A DNA stretch of 35,888 nucleotides, from positions 1 to 35,888 of the forward strand of contig JARLGF010000138.1 of assembly GCA_031296165.1 (NCBI GenBank), in the 5' to 3' direction. The notes below the pieces were generated by a model. That model was not told where the DNA came from. It did no database searches and worked only from the letters and a program-made list of their open reading frames with translations. Position 1 is the stretch's first letter; each line of letters begins with the position of its first letter. A program made the translations under genes and the position numbers. Shown here one piece after another: positions 24,669 to 33,049 of this stretch. This DNA is from Occallatibacter sp. (lineage in GTDB: Bacteria > Acidobacteriota > Terriglobia > Terriglobales > Acidobacteriaceae).

Positions 24669-26279
24669 CTAGGCTTCGTGGTCCATGATGGGGAGTTCGG
24701 TAAAGTTCTCGGTCAGGGGCGGCGACTGAATCTGCCATTCCAGCCCCGTCGCCTGCCAGGGGTTGTTGCCGGCAATGGCGCCGTACTTCAGCGACCAGGT
24801 CAGGTACAGCACCGGCAGCAGGTAGCCCACGCCCAGAATGGTGGCGCCGGCTGTCGAGAATACATTCAGAATCTGGAACTCCGGCGGGTACGATGCGTAG
24901 CGCCGCGGCATGCCCAGCACGCCCAGAATGAACTGCGGAAAGAACGTCAGGTTGAACCCGATGAACGTCACCACCGCCGCCAGTTGCGAGATCTTTTCCG
25001 GATACATGCGCCCGGTGATCTTGGGCCACCAGAAGTGAATGCCCGACAGAAAGGCCATCAACATGCCGCCCACCATCACAAAGTGGAAGTGCGCCACGAT
25101 GAAGTACGTCTCGGTCAGATGAATGTCGGTGCCCGAGGTGCCCAGGAATACGCCCGTCATGCCGCCGATGGTGAACAGCCCCATGAAGCCGAAGGCGTAA
25201 AGCATCGGCGTTTCAAAAGTAATGGACCCCTTGTAAAGCGTAAAAGCCCAGTTGAAAATCTTGATGGCCGAGGGCACGGCAACCAGCATGGTCAGCAACG
25301 AAAACACCAGCACCGCGTAGTTTGAAATGCCCATGATGAACATGTGGTGCGCCCAGACAAAGAACCCGAAAACCGCAATGGCCACCGACGAAAAAGCCAC
25401 CGCCGTATAGCCGAACACCCGCTTGCGGCTGAACGTCGAGATAACTTCGGAGATAACTCCCATGCCGGGCAGAATCATGATGTAGACAGCCGGGTGCGAG
25501 TAGAACCAGAACAGGTGCTGGAACAGCAGCGGGTCGCCGCCCTTCGCCGGGTCGAACACCCCAATCCCAATGGTCCGCTCCAGGGCCACCAGCACAATGG
25601 CGATGGCCAGCACCGGCGTGCCCAGCACCATCAGGATGCTGGCCGCGTAGTGCGCCCACACAAACAACGGCATCCGGAACCAGGTCATGCCCGGCGCGCG
25701 CATCTTGTGGATGGTCACGATGAAATTGAGCCCGGTAAAGATGGAACTGAAGCCTGCGATAAAGATGGCCAGCCCCGTGGTCAGCACGTTGGTGTTCACG
25801 TAATGCGTTGACAGCGGAGTGGTGAAGGTCCAGCCCGTATCCACGCCGCCGGCCATCATCGTATAGAGTGCCAGCAGGCCGCCGGCCATGTAGAGATACC
25901 AGCTCAGCAGGTTGATCTTGGGCAGCGCAAGATCTTTGGCCCCCAGCATAATGGGGATCAGGAAGTTGCCCAGTGTGGCCGGAACCGAAGGCACCAGAAA
26001 CAGAAAGATCATGATAACGCCATGCATCGTGAACACCTTGTTATAGGTGTCGGTGGCCATCAGGTCCGACTGCGGCGTCAGCAGCTCCAGGCGGATCAGC
26101 CCTGCCAGCGCTCCGCCAATAAAGAAGAAGAAGGTAATCGAGATCAGGTAAAGAATCGCGATCCGCTTGTGGTCGCTGGTCAGCAGCCAGCTCAGCAGAC
26201 CGTTCTCCTTGTTCAGGTAGTTGACCTTGGGAATTCTGGCCGTGGACTGATCGGGAAGACTGACGATTGTGTCGCTCAT
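24669..26279 (-). CDS. coxA: Cytochrome c oxidase subunit I, A2-type heme-copper oxidase
   Basis: The product is 536 residues with about 12 helices. All cofactor ligands are present: His86 (heme a) in FTMHGV, the CuB ligands His262 in FYSHPAVY (with cross-linked Tyr266) and His311-His312 in WAHHMF, and His397 (heme a3) and His399 (heme a) in [11 protein letters not shown]. The YSHPxV motif replaces the HPEV glutamate of A1 enzymes and marks an A2-type proton channel, as in Rhodothermus and Thermus caa3. It reduces O2 to water and pumps protons. Its ATG overlaps the coxB stop in ATGA, so the two are translationally coupled. Confidence 0.98.
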   Translation of the reverse strand: MSDTIVSLPDQSTARIPKVNYLNKENGLLSWLLTSDHKRIAILYLISITFFFFIGGALAGLIRLELLTPQSDLMATDTYNKVFTMHGVIMIFLFLVPSVPATLGNFLIPIMLGAKDLALPKINLLSWYLYMAGGLLALYTMMAGGVDTGWTFTTPLSTHYVNTNVLTTGLAIFIAGFSSIFTGLNFIVTIHKMRAPGMTWFRMPLFVWAHYAASILMVLGTPVLAIAIVLVALERTIGIGVFDPAKGGDPLLFQHLFWFYSHPAVYIMILPGMGVISEVISTFSRKRVFGYTAVAFSSVAIAVFGFFVWAHHMFIMGISNYAVLVFSLLTMLVAVPSAIKIFNWAFTLYKGSITFETPMLYAFGFMGLFTIGGMTGVFLGTSGTDIHLTETYFIVAHFHFVMVGGMLMAFLSGIHFWWPKITGRMYPEKISQLAAVVTFIGFNLTFFPQFILGVLGMPRRYASYPPEFQILNVFSTAGATILGVGYLLPVLYLTWSLKYGAIAGNNPWQATGLEWQIQSPPLTENFTELPIMDHEA

Positions 26280-27352
26280 GGTTTCACCTTCCCCGGCGCC
26301 GTGGTCTGTGCTGCCGCGGGCGCCGCTTTGCCTTCGCTCTCCGGCAGCAGATCGGTGGTGTTTGTCGTCTGCTGAATGCGGTAGTCGGAGTTGAGATTTT
26401 TGATGTACTCAACCAGCGCAATCACGCCCTCTTCGCTCACCTGCCCCTGATACGTAGGCATGATGGGCGCGTAGCCCTGGGTTATATGCTGCGATGGATT
26501 CAGAATGGCTTCACGCAGGTAAGCATCGTCGGCCGTAATTGTTTCTCCAGTTGCAAGCGGCAGCTTGGCGCCGTAGACGTTGGCCAGCGAAGGTCCGCGC
26601 GCATCCGGCCGCGTGTTGTGGCAGGCCGCGCAGCTCAGACTGGCAAACAGCCGTTCGCCATTCTGCGCCAGCGATGCGCCGCTCGTGGAGCTGGCCAGCC
26701 ACTGCTTGAAGTCTCCCGGCGTCATCACCACCACATCGCCAATCATCTGCGAGTGATCCGTCCCGCAGTACTGCGTGCAGAACAGGTGATAGGTCCCGGG
26801 CGTCGTGGCTTCAAACCACACCGTTGTGTACCGGCCCGGAATGGCCTCGCGCTTCACCCGGAACGCGGGAATGGAAAAGCTGTGAAACACATCCTGCGAA
26901 ATCAGAGTCAGCTGCACCGGCTGGCCCGTGGGCACGTGCAGCGAGTTGATCTCGTGCTGCCCGCCCGGATGCTCGGCCTTCCACATCCACTGCTTGCCCA
27001 CCACGTAAATGTTCATGGCGTTGGCCGGCGGCGTGAACACGCGGAAATAAATCAGCGCGCCCCACACAAACATCACCAGAAACAGGCCCAGCGGAATAAT
27101 CGTCCACGTGGCCTCCAGCAGCGTCGAGCCTTCGATCTGCACCGCCACCGGATGCCGCTTCTTGCTGTACAGAATTGAGAAACTGACGACCAGAAGCACC
27201 ACAATCGTCAGTCCGATCAGGCTCACCAGGGTTATGAAGAAGAGCAGTGCGTCCATCTGAGGCGCAATGCGGGATGCCTCCGGCGGAAACAGCGCGAAGT
27301 TCGTCATCCACTTGACGAGAAACTGCCAGATTACTGGGCTGATGTGGCTCAT
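26276..27352 (-). CDS. coxB: Cytochrome c oxidase subunit II with fused cytochrome c domain (caa3 type)
   Basis: The product is 358 residues. Two N-terminal helices (about 35-58 and 83-103) precede the cupredoxin domain, whose CuA ligands are all present: His157, Cys192, Cys196, His200 and Met203 ([12 protein letters not shown]). A C-terminal class I cytochrome c domain (about 230-330) carries one heme site CAACH (Cys241, Cys244, His245) and a likely distal Met298 in GYAPIMPTY. The fusion lets the enzyme accept electrons directly from the alternative complex III or a carrier. It starts with ATGA overlapping the sco stop, and its own stop overlaps coxA. Confidence 0.97.
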   Translation of the reverse strand: MSHISPVIWQFLVKWMTNFALFPPEASRIAPQMDALLFFITLVSLIGLTIVVLLVVSFSILYSKKRHPVAVQIEGSTLLEATWTIIPLGLFLVMFVWGALIYFRVFTPPANAMNIYVVGKQWMWKAEHPGGQHEINSLHVPTGQPVQLTLISQDVFHSFSIPAFRVKREAIPGRYTTVWFEATTPGTYHLFCTQYCGTDHSQMIGDVVVMTPGDFKQWLASSTSGASLAQNGERLFASLSCAACHNTRPDARGPSLANVYGAKLPLATGETITADDAYLREAILNPSQHITQGYAPIMPTYQGQVSEEGVIALVEYIKNLNSDYRIQQTTNTTDLLPESEGKAAPAAAQTTAPGKVKP

Positions 27353-28278
27353 TCCTTTATCCGTTCATCCTTTTTTCCTGTGGCCGGCGGGTCGTCGTGC
27401 CGGTAGTCCCGGCGGAACATCACCAACATGAATCCACCCAGCATGAATACCGTCAGAAGCCCGCCCAACTGCACTACACGCGCCACAATCAGCGAGTGCT
27501 TGTTGGTCTGGGGATCGTAGTGATAGCAGTAGGTCAGTATGTTGTCCACCGGTGAGCCGATGCGGTTGGACGAAGCCTCATCCAGCCCCAGCAGCAGATC
27601 CTTGGGCGAGTACTCCACGCCCATGTAATACTGGGCCAGCTTGCCCTCGGGAGTTACGATTTGAATCGAGCTGGCGTGCGCAAACTGCGTCAGCTTTCCA
27701 TCTGGCCCCGGAATCTTCACGTAGCCAAACCCCACCGCCTTAGTGAGTGCGTCGATGTTCGGCTGCGTGCCGGTCATAAAGTGCCAGCCATTCGCGGTCT
27801 CCGGCTTTCCGTACCGCTTCAGGTAGCTGCGCTTCTTCGCCGCGGCCAGGTCCGTTCCCTCGCTCGGATCGATGCTCACCACAATCACGTTGAAGTCCTT
27901 GCCGGGAACAAAGTTCACCATCTGCAAGGCGCCCGTCAGTCCGTTCAGTTCCTCTGAGCAGAGCATGGGGCACTGATAGTAAACCAGCGCCAGAATCGCC
28001 GGCCGCTTGCCAAAGTAGCTGCTCAGTTGCACCTGCTTGCCGGCGTCGTCGGTAAAGGTCAGATTCAGCGGCAACTGCTGGTTGAGCCTCTGTTCAATGC
28101 GCACGGCATTCAGAAGCGAAGGCGGCTTGTCGTTCACCGGCCCCATCTGCTTATCGCCGTAGCTTGCAACCTGCGCCATCCCGGACGGCGCGGATAGTGC
28201 CATGCACAGCACCAGCGCGCCCGCAGCAGCCATCGCCGCGCCTCGCCAGCTTCTCCGCATTGTGCCTGTCCGATCCAT
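27349..28278 (-). CDS. SCO1/SenC-type copper chaperone with C-terminal membrane helix
   Basis: The product is 309 residues. An N-terminal signal peptide (about 10-35) precedes a thioredoxin-fold domain with the copper-binding Cys103-x3-Cys107 (QCPMLC) and His201 in FAHASSI, the SCO triad. The DPS motif (IDPSEGTD) is also typical. An extra membrane helix near the C-terminus (about 264-288) with a charged tail makes it larger than most SCO proteins, which are anchored only at the N-terminus. It likely loads copper into CuA of CoxB, whose gene overlaps its stop by ATGA. The ATG at 28278 has a modest GGGAAC ribosome site; the previous gene is 108 bp upstream. Confidence 0.93.
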   Translation of the reverse strand: MDRTGTMRRSWRGAAMAAAGALVLCMALSAPSGMAQVASYGDKQMGPVNDKPPSLLNAVRIEQRLNQQLPLNLTFTDDAGKQVQLSSYFGKRPAILALVYYQCPMLCSEELNGLTGALQMVNFVPGKDFNVIVVSIDPSEGTDLAAAKKRSYLKRYGKPETANGWHFMTGTQPNIDALTKAVGFGYVKIPGPDGKLTQFAHASSIQIVTPEGKLAQYYMGVEYSPKDLLLGLDEASSNRIGSPVDNILTYCYHYDPQTNKHSLIVARVVQLGGLLTVFMLGGFMLVMFRRDYRHDDPPATGKKDERIKE

Positions 28279-28317
28279 CGTTCCCGCACACTTTCTACTG
28301 CCATGTACTATGGGTGC

Positions 28318-28357
28318 CCCACCCTCGGCGCGTCTTTGTTTTTGCGCCTAGGGTGGG
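28318..28357. repeat. GGGTGCCCC-type hairpin repeat inside the respiratory operon
   Basis: Arms 28318-28331 and 28344-28357 form a 14-bp stem (CCCACCCT and GGCGC blocks with one mismatch) and a 12-nt T-rich loop. It is preceded by GGGTGC, like the element ending at 4971. It lies between the unknown membrane protein gene and sco, and may be an attenuator or mRNA end-protecting stem. Confidence 0.6.
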
Positions 28358-28386
28358 AAACCAAACCCTCAACTCGCCACTGCTCG

Positions 28387-29019
28387 CTACTTCTGTTCCT
28401 GACGCTTCGCCTCAACCGCGACATCCTGCGCCTGTTCCTGCTCATAGCCGGTACGCGCAAATCCATTGGTCAGCGGGTAGCGCACCACCGGCTTGCTCTC
28501 TCCGGTCATCGGCGGCGCTTGCACCACGGCCGGTGCCACCGGCAATCCGCTCTGTGCCAGCAGCTCCATCGCCCGCTCCACCGGAATCCTTACCTTGCCC
28601 TGACCGCGGTCCACCCATGTGTAGTGCTCCAGCAGCAGATCCTCGCGCGCATGTAGATCGGCAATGTCCTGGTTGCCGTCGTCGGTCTGCACCCGCGGCG
28701 TGGGAAACTGCTGGGTCAGCGCGGCAATCTTGTTCTGCAACTCGGGATTGGAAGGCAGATTGCCCAACTGCCGCACATCTGCCGTCTTCGTCCACTTGCT
28801 GTCGGGCCCGTCTTCCTTGTTCATATGGGCGTTGATCACTTTGCCGATGCCGTAGCTGAGCACCGCCGTCACCACCACAAAAATGGCCAGCGCGGTCAGA
28901 AACACCACGATCCCTGAAATCTTCACATCGGACCGCTCGTAGCCCGCCGATGCATCCACTTCTTCCGGCTTGCGATCTTCCGGTTCGTGCCCCGAACCTT
29001 CGTTGTTATGCGTTGGCAT
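28387..29019 (-). CDS. Unknown membrane protein between actF and sco
   Basis: The product is 210 residues from the ATG at 29019, supported by CTGGAG about 8 nt upstream. It has an acidic, Glu/Asp-rich N-terminus (1-30), one membrane helix (about 35-58) and an external domain. That domain contains WVDRGQGKVRIPVERAMELLAQSGLP (about 135-160), a motif I associate, from memory, with small accessory proteins and cytochrome c subunits in caa3 loci. There is no CxxCH, so it binds no heme c. Its start overlaps actF by 14 bp, so it is tightly coupled to the complex III genes. It is a plausible linker between complex III and the oxidase, but that is inference. Confidence 0.8.
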   Translation of the reverse strand: MPTHNNEGSGHEPEDRKPEEVDASAGYERSDVKISGIVVFLTALAIFVVVTAVLSYGIGKVINAHMNKEDGPDSKWTKTADVRQLGNLPSNPELQNKIAALTQQFPTPRVQTDDGNQDIADLHAREDLLLEHYTWVDRGQGKVRIPVERAMELLAQSGLPVAPAVVQAPPMTGESKPVVRYPLTNGFARTGYEQEQAQDVAVEAKRQEQK

Positions 29020-30280
29020 GTTCAGGCTCCAGAATCTCCGCCACATGCGGATCGTTGGTCTGCACCAGGGGACGCGTCTGCAGGCGCGTGCAGAAGAATG
29101 CAACCCAGAAGGCTGTCATCGCCGCCGGCACGGCCGCATATTCAAGAATTCCCCAACTGAAGTGCAGGTTCCGCGCGGCGTCCTTGAAGTTCGGCTCAAT
29201 CAGCCAGAACAGATCGAACGCCTTGGCGAACACCATCCATTGGCACACCAAGATCAGCCGCTTCTTGTTGCGCTTCAGGTCCCGCGAGAGCAACAGCGTG
29301 AACGGAATCAACCAATGGAAAATGAAATCGAGCGTAATGATGATGCCCCAGTTGCCGCGGATGCGATCCAGGTACCAGGGAATCTCCTCGGGAAGATTTC
29401 CTGACCAGATGATGAGGAACTGTGAGAAGGCCAGGTAGATGTTCAGCATCACAAAGGCAAAGGTGAACTTGCCCAGATCGTGCTGTTCGGTCTGGCGCAG
29501 CAGAGTCTTGAAAGGCTCGGCTTTCGACAGTGAAATCGACACAATGATTCCCAGCGCCAGCACCAGGTAGCCCTGCCCCACCAGGAACAGCAGCCCATAC
29601 ACCGACGAGTACCACGTGGGATCGAGCGACATCACCCAGTAGATGACCGCCGCGGTCATGGTCAGCGCGTAGATCACAACGCCGGGGCCGCTGATGTTTT
29701 CAAACTGCTTGATCCACCGCGGCGTGGTTTCAGGGGAAGCCGCATCGCGCTGCAATCCGAGACTGTTCAGCCGCCACGTGTAGAATGCCCAGACGGCGAA
29801 GCAGAACAGGCTCACCAAAATAAATGCCTCGGGATTCAGCATCGGACGCTTGAACTCGATCGCGTGTGCCTGAACCTCGTTGATCCATCCCGACTTCAGC
29901 GCCGCATCCACATCGGTCACTGCGGCCCACAGGTAGAGCTTTTTGAGCGAGAAGGCAATCACCAGCCAGTAGACAAACACCAGCGGCAGCGTCCGGCTCA
30001 TCGCCTCCAGAGGCCGCCGCAGCAGCAGGCCCCACTTGCCGCCCGTGCAGTACTGCACCATCAGCAGCGCCAGGCCTCCCACTGAAAATCCGAAGGTAAG
30101 CATCAGGCCCAGCAGCCAGGCCCGCAGCACATGGTCAATCGACTTGTCGGCCACTGCCAGCGCGGCGGCAATAATCGAAAATACCAACCCGATAGCCAGC
30201 GCCCGCGTCTTCCAGCCGTTTACAAAGGCGGGAGCGCTCAAGTCTGCAGGGAGCGTGTTGGCGTGATTCTCGTGAGCCAT
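29006..30280 (-). CDS. actF: Alternative complex III subunit ActF
   Basis: The product is 424 residues from the ATG at 30280; longer in-frame starts run into sequence that belongs to actE in another frame and are rejected. It has about ten membrane helices and the ActF pattern, with AFYTWRLNSLGLQRD, GPGVVIYALTMTAAVIYWVMSLDP and SQFLIIWSGNLPEEIPWYLDRI. It is a paralogue of ActC, both related to NrfD, and forms the membrane part of alternative complex III, probably including a quinol site or proton half-channel. The start is 11 bp after actE, and its end overlaps the next gene by 14 bp. Confidence 0.95.
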   Translation of the reverse strand: MAHENHANTLPADLSAPAFVNGWKTRALAIGLVFSIIAAALAVADKSIDHVLRAWLLGLMLTFGFSVGGLALLMVQYCTGGKWGLLLRRPLEAMSRTLPLVFVYWLVIAFSLKKLYLWAAVTDVDAALKSGWINEVQAHAIEFKRPMLNPEAFILVSLFCFAVWAFYTWRLNSLGLQRDAASPETTPRWIKQFENISGPGVVIYALTMTAAVIYWVMSLDPTWYSSVYGLLFLVGQGYLVLALGIIVSISLSKAEPFKTLLRQTEQHDLGKFTFAFVMLNIYLAFSQFLIIWSGNLPEEIPWYLDRIRGNWGIIITLDFIFHWLIPFTLLLSRDLKRNKKRLILVCQWMVFAKAFDLFWLIEPNFKDAARNLHFSWGILEYAAVPAAMTAFWVAFFCTRLQTRPLVQTNDPHVAEILEPEHANA

Positions 30281-30291
30281 TCCGTCTGTCC

Positions 30292-31080
30292 TTACTTCAC
30301 GGCCGCTGGGGCCGGTTTGCTTGCGGGAATCTTGATGGCAGGGTCCGCCGGATAGGCCGGAGCCATCGCCGGGTAGCCTTGCTTCACGTCGTTCGGATAC
30401 GCCTGCACCGCGGAGGAGGGCAGCGCCCACGGCTCGGCAAAGCCCGCCGGCAAATGCTCCTCTGCCGCCACATCCTTCAGGTTCTTCACCTGCACTCCGG
30501 CCGGCACATCCTTCTCTGATGCCGCCTGGCTCAACTGCAGCGCCCGTATGTAAGCCGCCACCGCCCAGCGGTCCACCGGAGTCAACTGCGCCGAGTAGTC
30601 CGGCATCGCTCCGTAGCCGTGCGTCATCACGTAGTAGTAGTGCGACAAAGGCTGCGCCAGCCGCACCTGGTCGTGCAGATTGGCAGCCGGCTTGTAGCCC
30701 CGCTCCACAATCGCGCCCATTCCGTTGCCCACCCGCGAGTGGCAAGGCGTGCAGTAAATGTTGAACCGCTCCTGCCCGCGCTTCAGCACGTCCAGCGTCA
30801 CTGGAAAAGGCATCAGGTTCTGCTCTTCGCGGTAGCCGTTCGCGCCCTGCACCACGCCGGTATAAAAGTAGCTGTCCTCATGCAACTGCCCGCGCGCCAC
30901 AGTGTTCAGCACCTGCGGCCGCGCCCCGCGATGATCGGCAAAAAACTCCGTGCCCCGCTGCGGAATCAGCTTCGGCTGATTCTGCATATCCTGCCTGCAT
31001 CCAGCCACAAACAGCAGCATGGCCAGACCGGAGCCGGCGGCAACTTGCCGGAAAATTCCATTGAGGCGGTTCGCTTCCAT
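30292..31080 (-). CDS. actE: Alternative complex III monoheme cytochrome c subunit ActE (lipoprotein)
   Basis: The product is 262 residues from the ATG at 31080. A lipoprotein signal ends in LLFVAGC, with Cys28 as the lipid anchor. The class I cytochrome c domain has one heme site CTPCH (Cys110, Cys113, His114) and a likely axial Met159 in GYGAMPDY. The C-terminus is Pro/Ala/Lys-rich and probably flexible. ActE is the lipid-anchored cytochrome of alternative complex III that passes electrons on to the acceptor. The start ATG overlaps the actD stop (TGATG). Longer in-frame starts run into actD and are rejected. Confidence 0.95.
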   Translation of the reverse strand: MEANRLNGIFRQVAAGSGLAMLLFVAGCRQDMQNQPKLIPQRGTEFFADHRGARPQVLNTVARGQLHEDSYFYTGVVQGANGYREEQNLMPFPVTLDVLKRGQERFNIYCTPCHSRVGNGMGAIVERGYKPAANLHDQVRLAQPLSHYYYVMTHGYGAMPDYSAQLTPVDRWAVAAYIRALQLSQAASEKDVPAGVQVKNLKDVAAEEHLPAGFAEPWALPSSAVQAYPNDVKQGYPAMAPAYPADPAIKIPASKPAPAAVK

Positions 31081-31622
31081 CAGTACTCCACCTCCACCAC
31101 CGACACCGGCTGGAAGCTCGTCAAATAATTCTTCGTTTCCACCAGATCGAACTTCGGGTCCAGCGCCTCCAGGCACAGGAAGAACTTGTCCGTCGTCGCC
31201 CCGTTGCGAAAATTCGGCGCATTGAACAGCGGATGATACAGCGTCGGCAGTCTGTTCAACGCCAACATGCCAAACGCCGCCGAGAGACCCGCAAACAAAA
31301 TGGTCCACTCGTAGGCAGGCACAATAAATGCCGGCCAGGAGTAAGTCGGCCTTCCGCCAATATTCAGCGGATACGCCAGCACGGAGACCCATGTCTCCAG
31401 TGAAAACATCGCCGCCAGTCCCATCAAGCCGCCAATCAGCGTCAGCAGCGGCACCTTGTTGCGGTGGAAGCCGATGGCCTCGGCCGCCTCTTCCACCGGG
31501 TAGGGCGTGTAGCAGTCCAGCCGCCGCCATCCGTCCTGCCGCGCTTGCCGCGCTGCGCGGACCAGATCGCTCGGCGTATCGAATTCGGCCAGCAGGCCGT
31601 ACGTTCCTTCGCGTGCAGGCAT
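31080..31622 (-). CDS. actD: Alternative complex III subunit ActD (DUF3341)
   Basis: The product is 180 residues from the ATG at 31622; a GTG three codons earlier (31631) is also possible and overlaps actC. It has the DUF3341 pattern: YGLLAEFDTPSDLVRAARQAR and the DCYTPYPVEEAAEAIGF stretch in a cytoplasmic alpha/beta domain, then two membrane helices (about 60-85 and 103-125) and LNRLPTLYHPLFN. ActD is a cofactor-free membrane subunit of alternative complex III. actC stops 1 bp before the ATG and actE begins within its stop codon (TGATG), so the three are translationally coupled. Confidence 0.95.
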   Translation of the reverse strand: MPAREGTYGLLAEFDTPSDLVRAARQARQDGWRRLDCYTPYPVEEAAEAIGFHRNKVPLLTLIGGLMGLAAMFSLETWVSVLAYPLNIGGRPTYSWPAFIVPAYEWTILFAGLSAAFGMLALNRLPTLYHPLFNAPNFRNGATTDKFFLCLEALDPKFDLVETKNYLTSFQPVSVVEVEY

Positions 31623-31623
31623 A

Positions 31624-33042
31624 TCAATCACCAGCCTTCGCTGTTGCCTTGGGCGTAATCTTCGCTCCCGGCAGCATCATGCGGATTTCAGACATGGGTA
31701 TCATGGGCAGGAAGCGCACAAACAGCAGGAACAGCGCCGTGAACAAGCCCAGCGTGCCCACGTAGATCATGTAGTCCCATTTGGTCGCGCGGTAAGTTCC
31801 CCACGACGAGGGCAGAAAGTCGCGGTAGAGGCTCGTCACCACAATGACGAAGCGCTCAAACCACATGCCCGTGTTCACCACAATCGAAATGAAAAACATG
31901 AACGGAATCGACGTGCGCAGCTTGCGCGACCACAGCGTCGTCAGCGGAATCGCCAGGTTGCAGGTAACCAGAACCCAGTACGACCAGCCCATCGGCCCGA
32001 ACATGCGGTTCCACATCATGAAGGCTTCCCAGTGCGAGGCCGAGTACCAGGCCATGAAGACTTCCATGCCGTACCCGTAAGCCACAATGAAGCCGGTAGC
32101 CAGCATCACCTTGCCCATATTGTCGATGTGCCGCTCTGTCACCAGCCCTTCCAGGTGGTAGAACTTGCGCAGCGGAATCGCCAGCGTCAGCACCATCGCA
32201 AAGCCCGAGTAAATCGCGCCGGCCACAAAGTACGGCGGAAAGATGGTCGTATGCCACCCCGGCAGCACCGCCACCGCAAAGTCGAAACTGATCACCGTGT
32301 GTACGCTCAGCACCAGCGGTGTCGCCAGGCCGGCCAGCAGCAGCGAAGCCGTCTCATAGCGCATCCAGTGCCGCACTGAGCCGCGCCAGCCCATCGAGAG
32401 CAGGCCGTAGAAATACTGCGCAATCTTCGACTCCGCGCGATCGCGCATGGTGCCGAAATCGGGAACCATGCCGATGTACCAGAACACCACCGAAATCGTC
32501 GCGTACGTCGAAACCGCGAACACGTCCCACAGCAGCGGCGAACGGAACTGCGGCCACACGTCCATCGTGTTGGGATAAGGCAGCAGCCAGTAACCCAGCC
32601 ACGGACGCCCTACGTGAATCAGCGGAAACATGCCCGCGCAGACTACGGCGAAAATCGTCATCGCCTCGGCAAACCGGTTGATCGAGTTGCGCCAGCCCTG
32701 TTTGAACAGCAGCAGAATCGCTGAGATCAGCGTGCCCGCGTGGCCAATGCCGATCCACCACACAAAGTTGATGATGGCAAAGCCCCACGCCACCGGCTGC
32801 GAGAGTCCCCAGATGCCCACGCCTACCAGGAACAGCCAGCACACCGCCGTAAGCAGCAAGGTCGCCACCGCACCGGCCACGCCGAAAAAGGCAAACCAGC
32901 CCAGCGGCGTATGCGGCGTCAGCACAATGCGCGTGATCTTCTCGGTCACCGACTTGAAAGTCTGGCCCGGCCCGATCACCCGGTATTCGCCGGTTGCGGG
33001 ATCGATCCCCGGATTGTTGGTTTTCACTTCGCTGGTTGCCAT
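31624..33042 (-). CDS. actC: Alternative complex III subunit ActC (NrfD family)
   Basis: The product is 472 residues with about ten membrane helices. It is an NrfD/PsrC-type protein with the ActC signatures GIGHAGTLISAILLL, RFAEAMTIFAVVCAGMFPLIHVGRPW and SVHTVISFDFAVAVLPGWHTTIFPPYFVAGAIYSG, and a conserved His/Asp/Ser set that lines the quinol site in structures of the complex. ActC binds quinol near the Fe-S clusters of ActB and belongs to the proposed proton path. It starts 7 bp after the actB stop; its TGA precedes the actD ATG by a single base. Sequence quality looks intact, with no frameshift. Confidence 0.96.
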   Translation of the reverse strand: MATSEVKTNNPGIDPATGEYRVIGPGQTFKSVTEKITRIVLTPHTPLGWFAFFGVAGAVATLLLTAVCWLFLVGVGIWGLSQPVAWGFAIINFVWWIGIGHAGTLISAILLLFKQGWRNSINRFAEAMTIFAVVCAGMFPLIHVGRPWLGYWLLPYPNTMDVWPQFRSPLLWDVFAVSTYATISVVFWYIGMVPDFGTMRDRAESKIAQYFYGLLSMGWRGSVRHWMRYETASLLLAGLATPLVLSVHTVISFDFAVAVLPGWHTTIFPPYFVAGAIYSGFAMVLTLAIPLRKFYHLEGLVTERHIDNMGKVMLATGFIVAYGYGMEVFMAWYSASHWEAFMMWNRMFGPMGWSYWVLVTCNLAIPLTTLWSRKLRTSIPFMFFISIVVNTGMWFERFVIVVTSLYRDFLPSSWGTYRATKWDYMIYVGTLGLFTALFLLFVRFLPMIPMSEIRMMLPGAKITPKATAKAGD

Positions 33043-33049
33043 CGTGGCT

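Noticed and set aside
26267..27178. Plus-strand open frame of 303 codons
   Set aside because: It is antisense to coxB, whose CuA and heme ligands are all present.
29006..30745. Long actF model with an extra 155 residues
   Set aside because: The extension overlaps actE in another frame and is Gly/Arg/Ala-rich without membrane character; the ATG at 30280 gives the normal ActF length.
30292..31530. Long actE model with an extra 150 residues
   Set aside because: It overlaps actD out of frame; the ATG at 31080 opens a proper lipoprotein signal and overlaps the actD stop.
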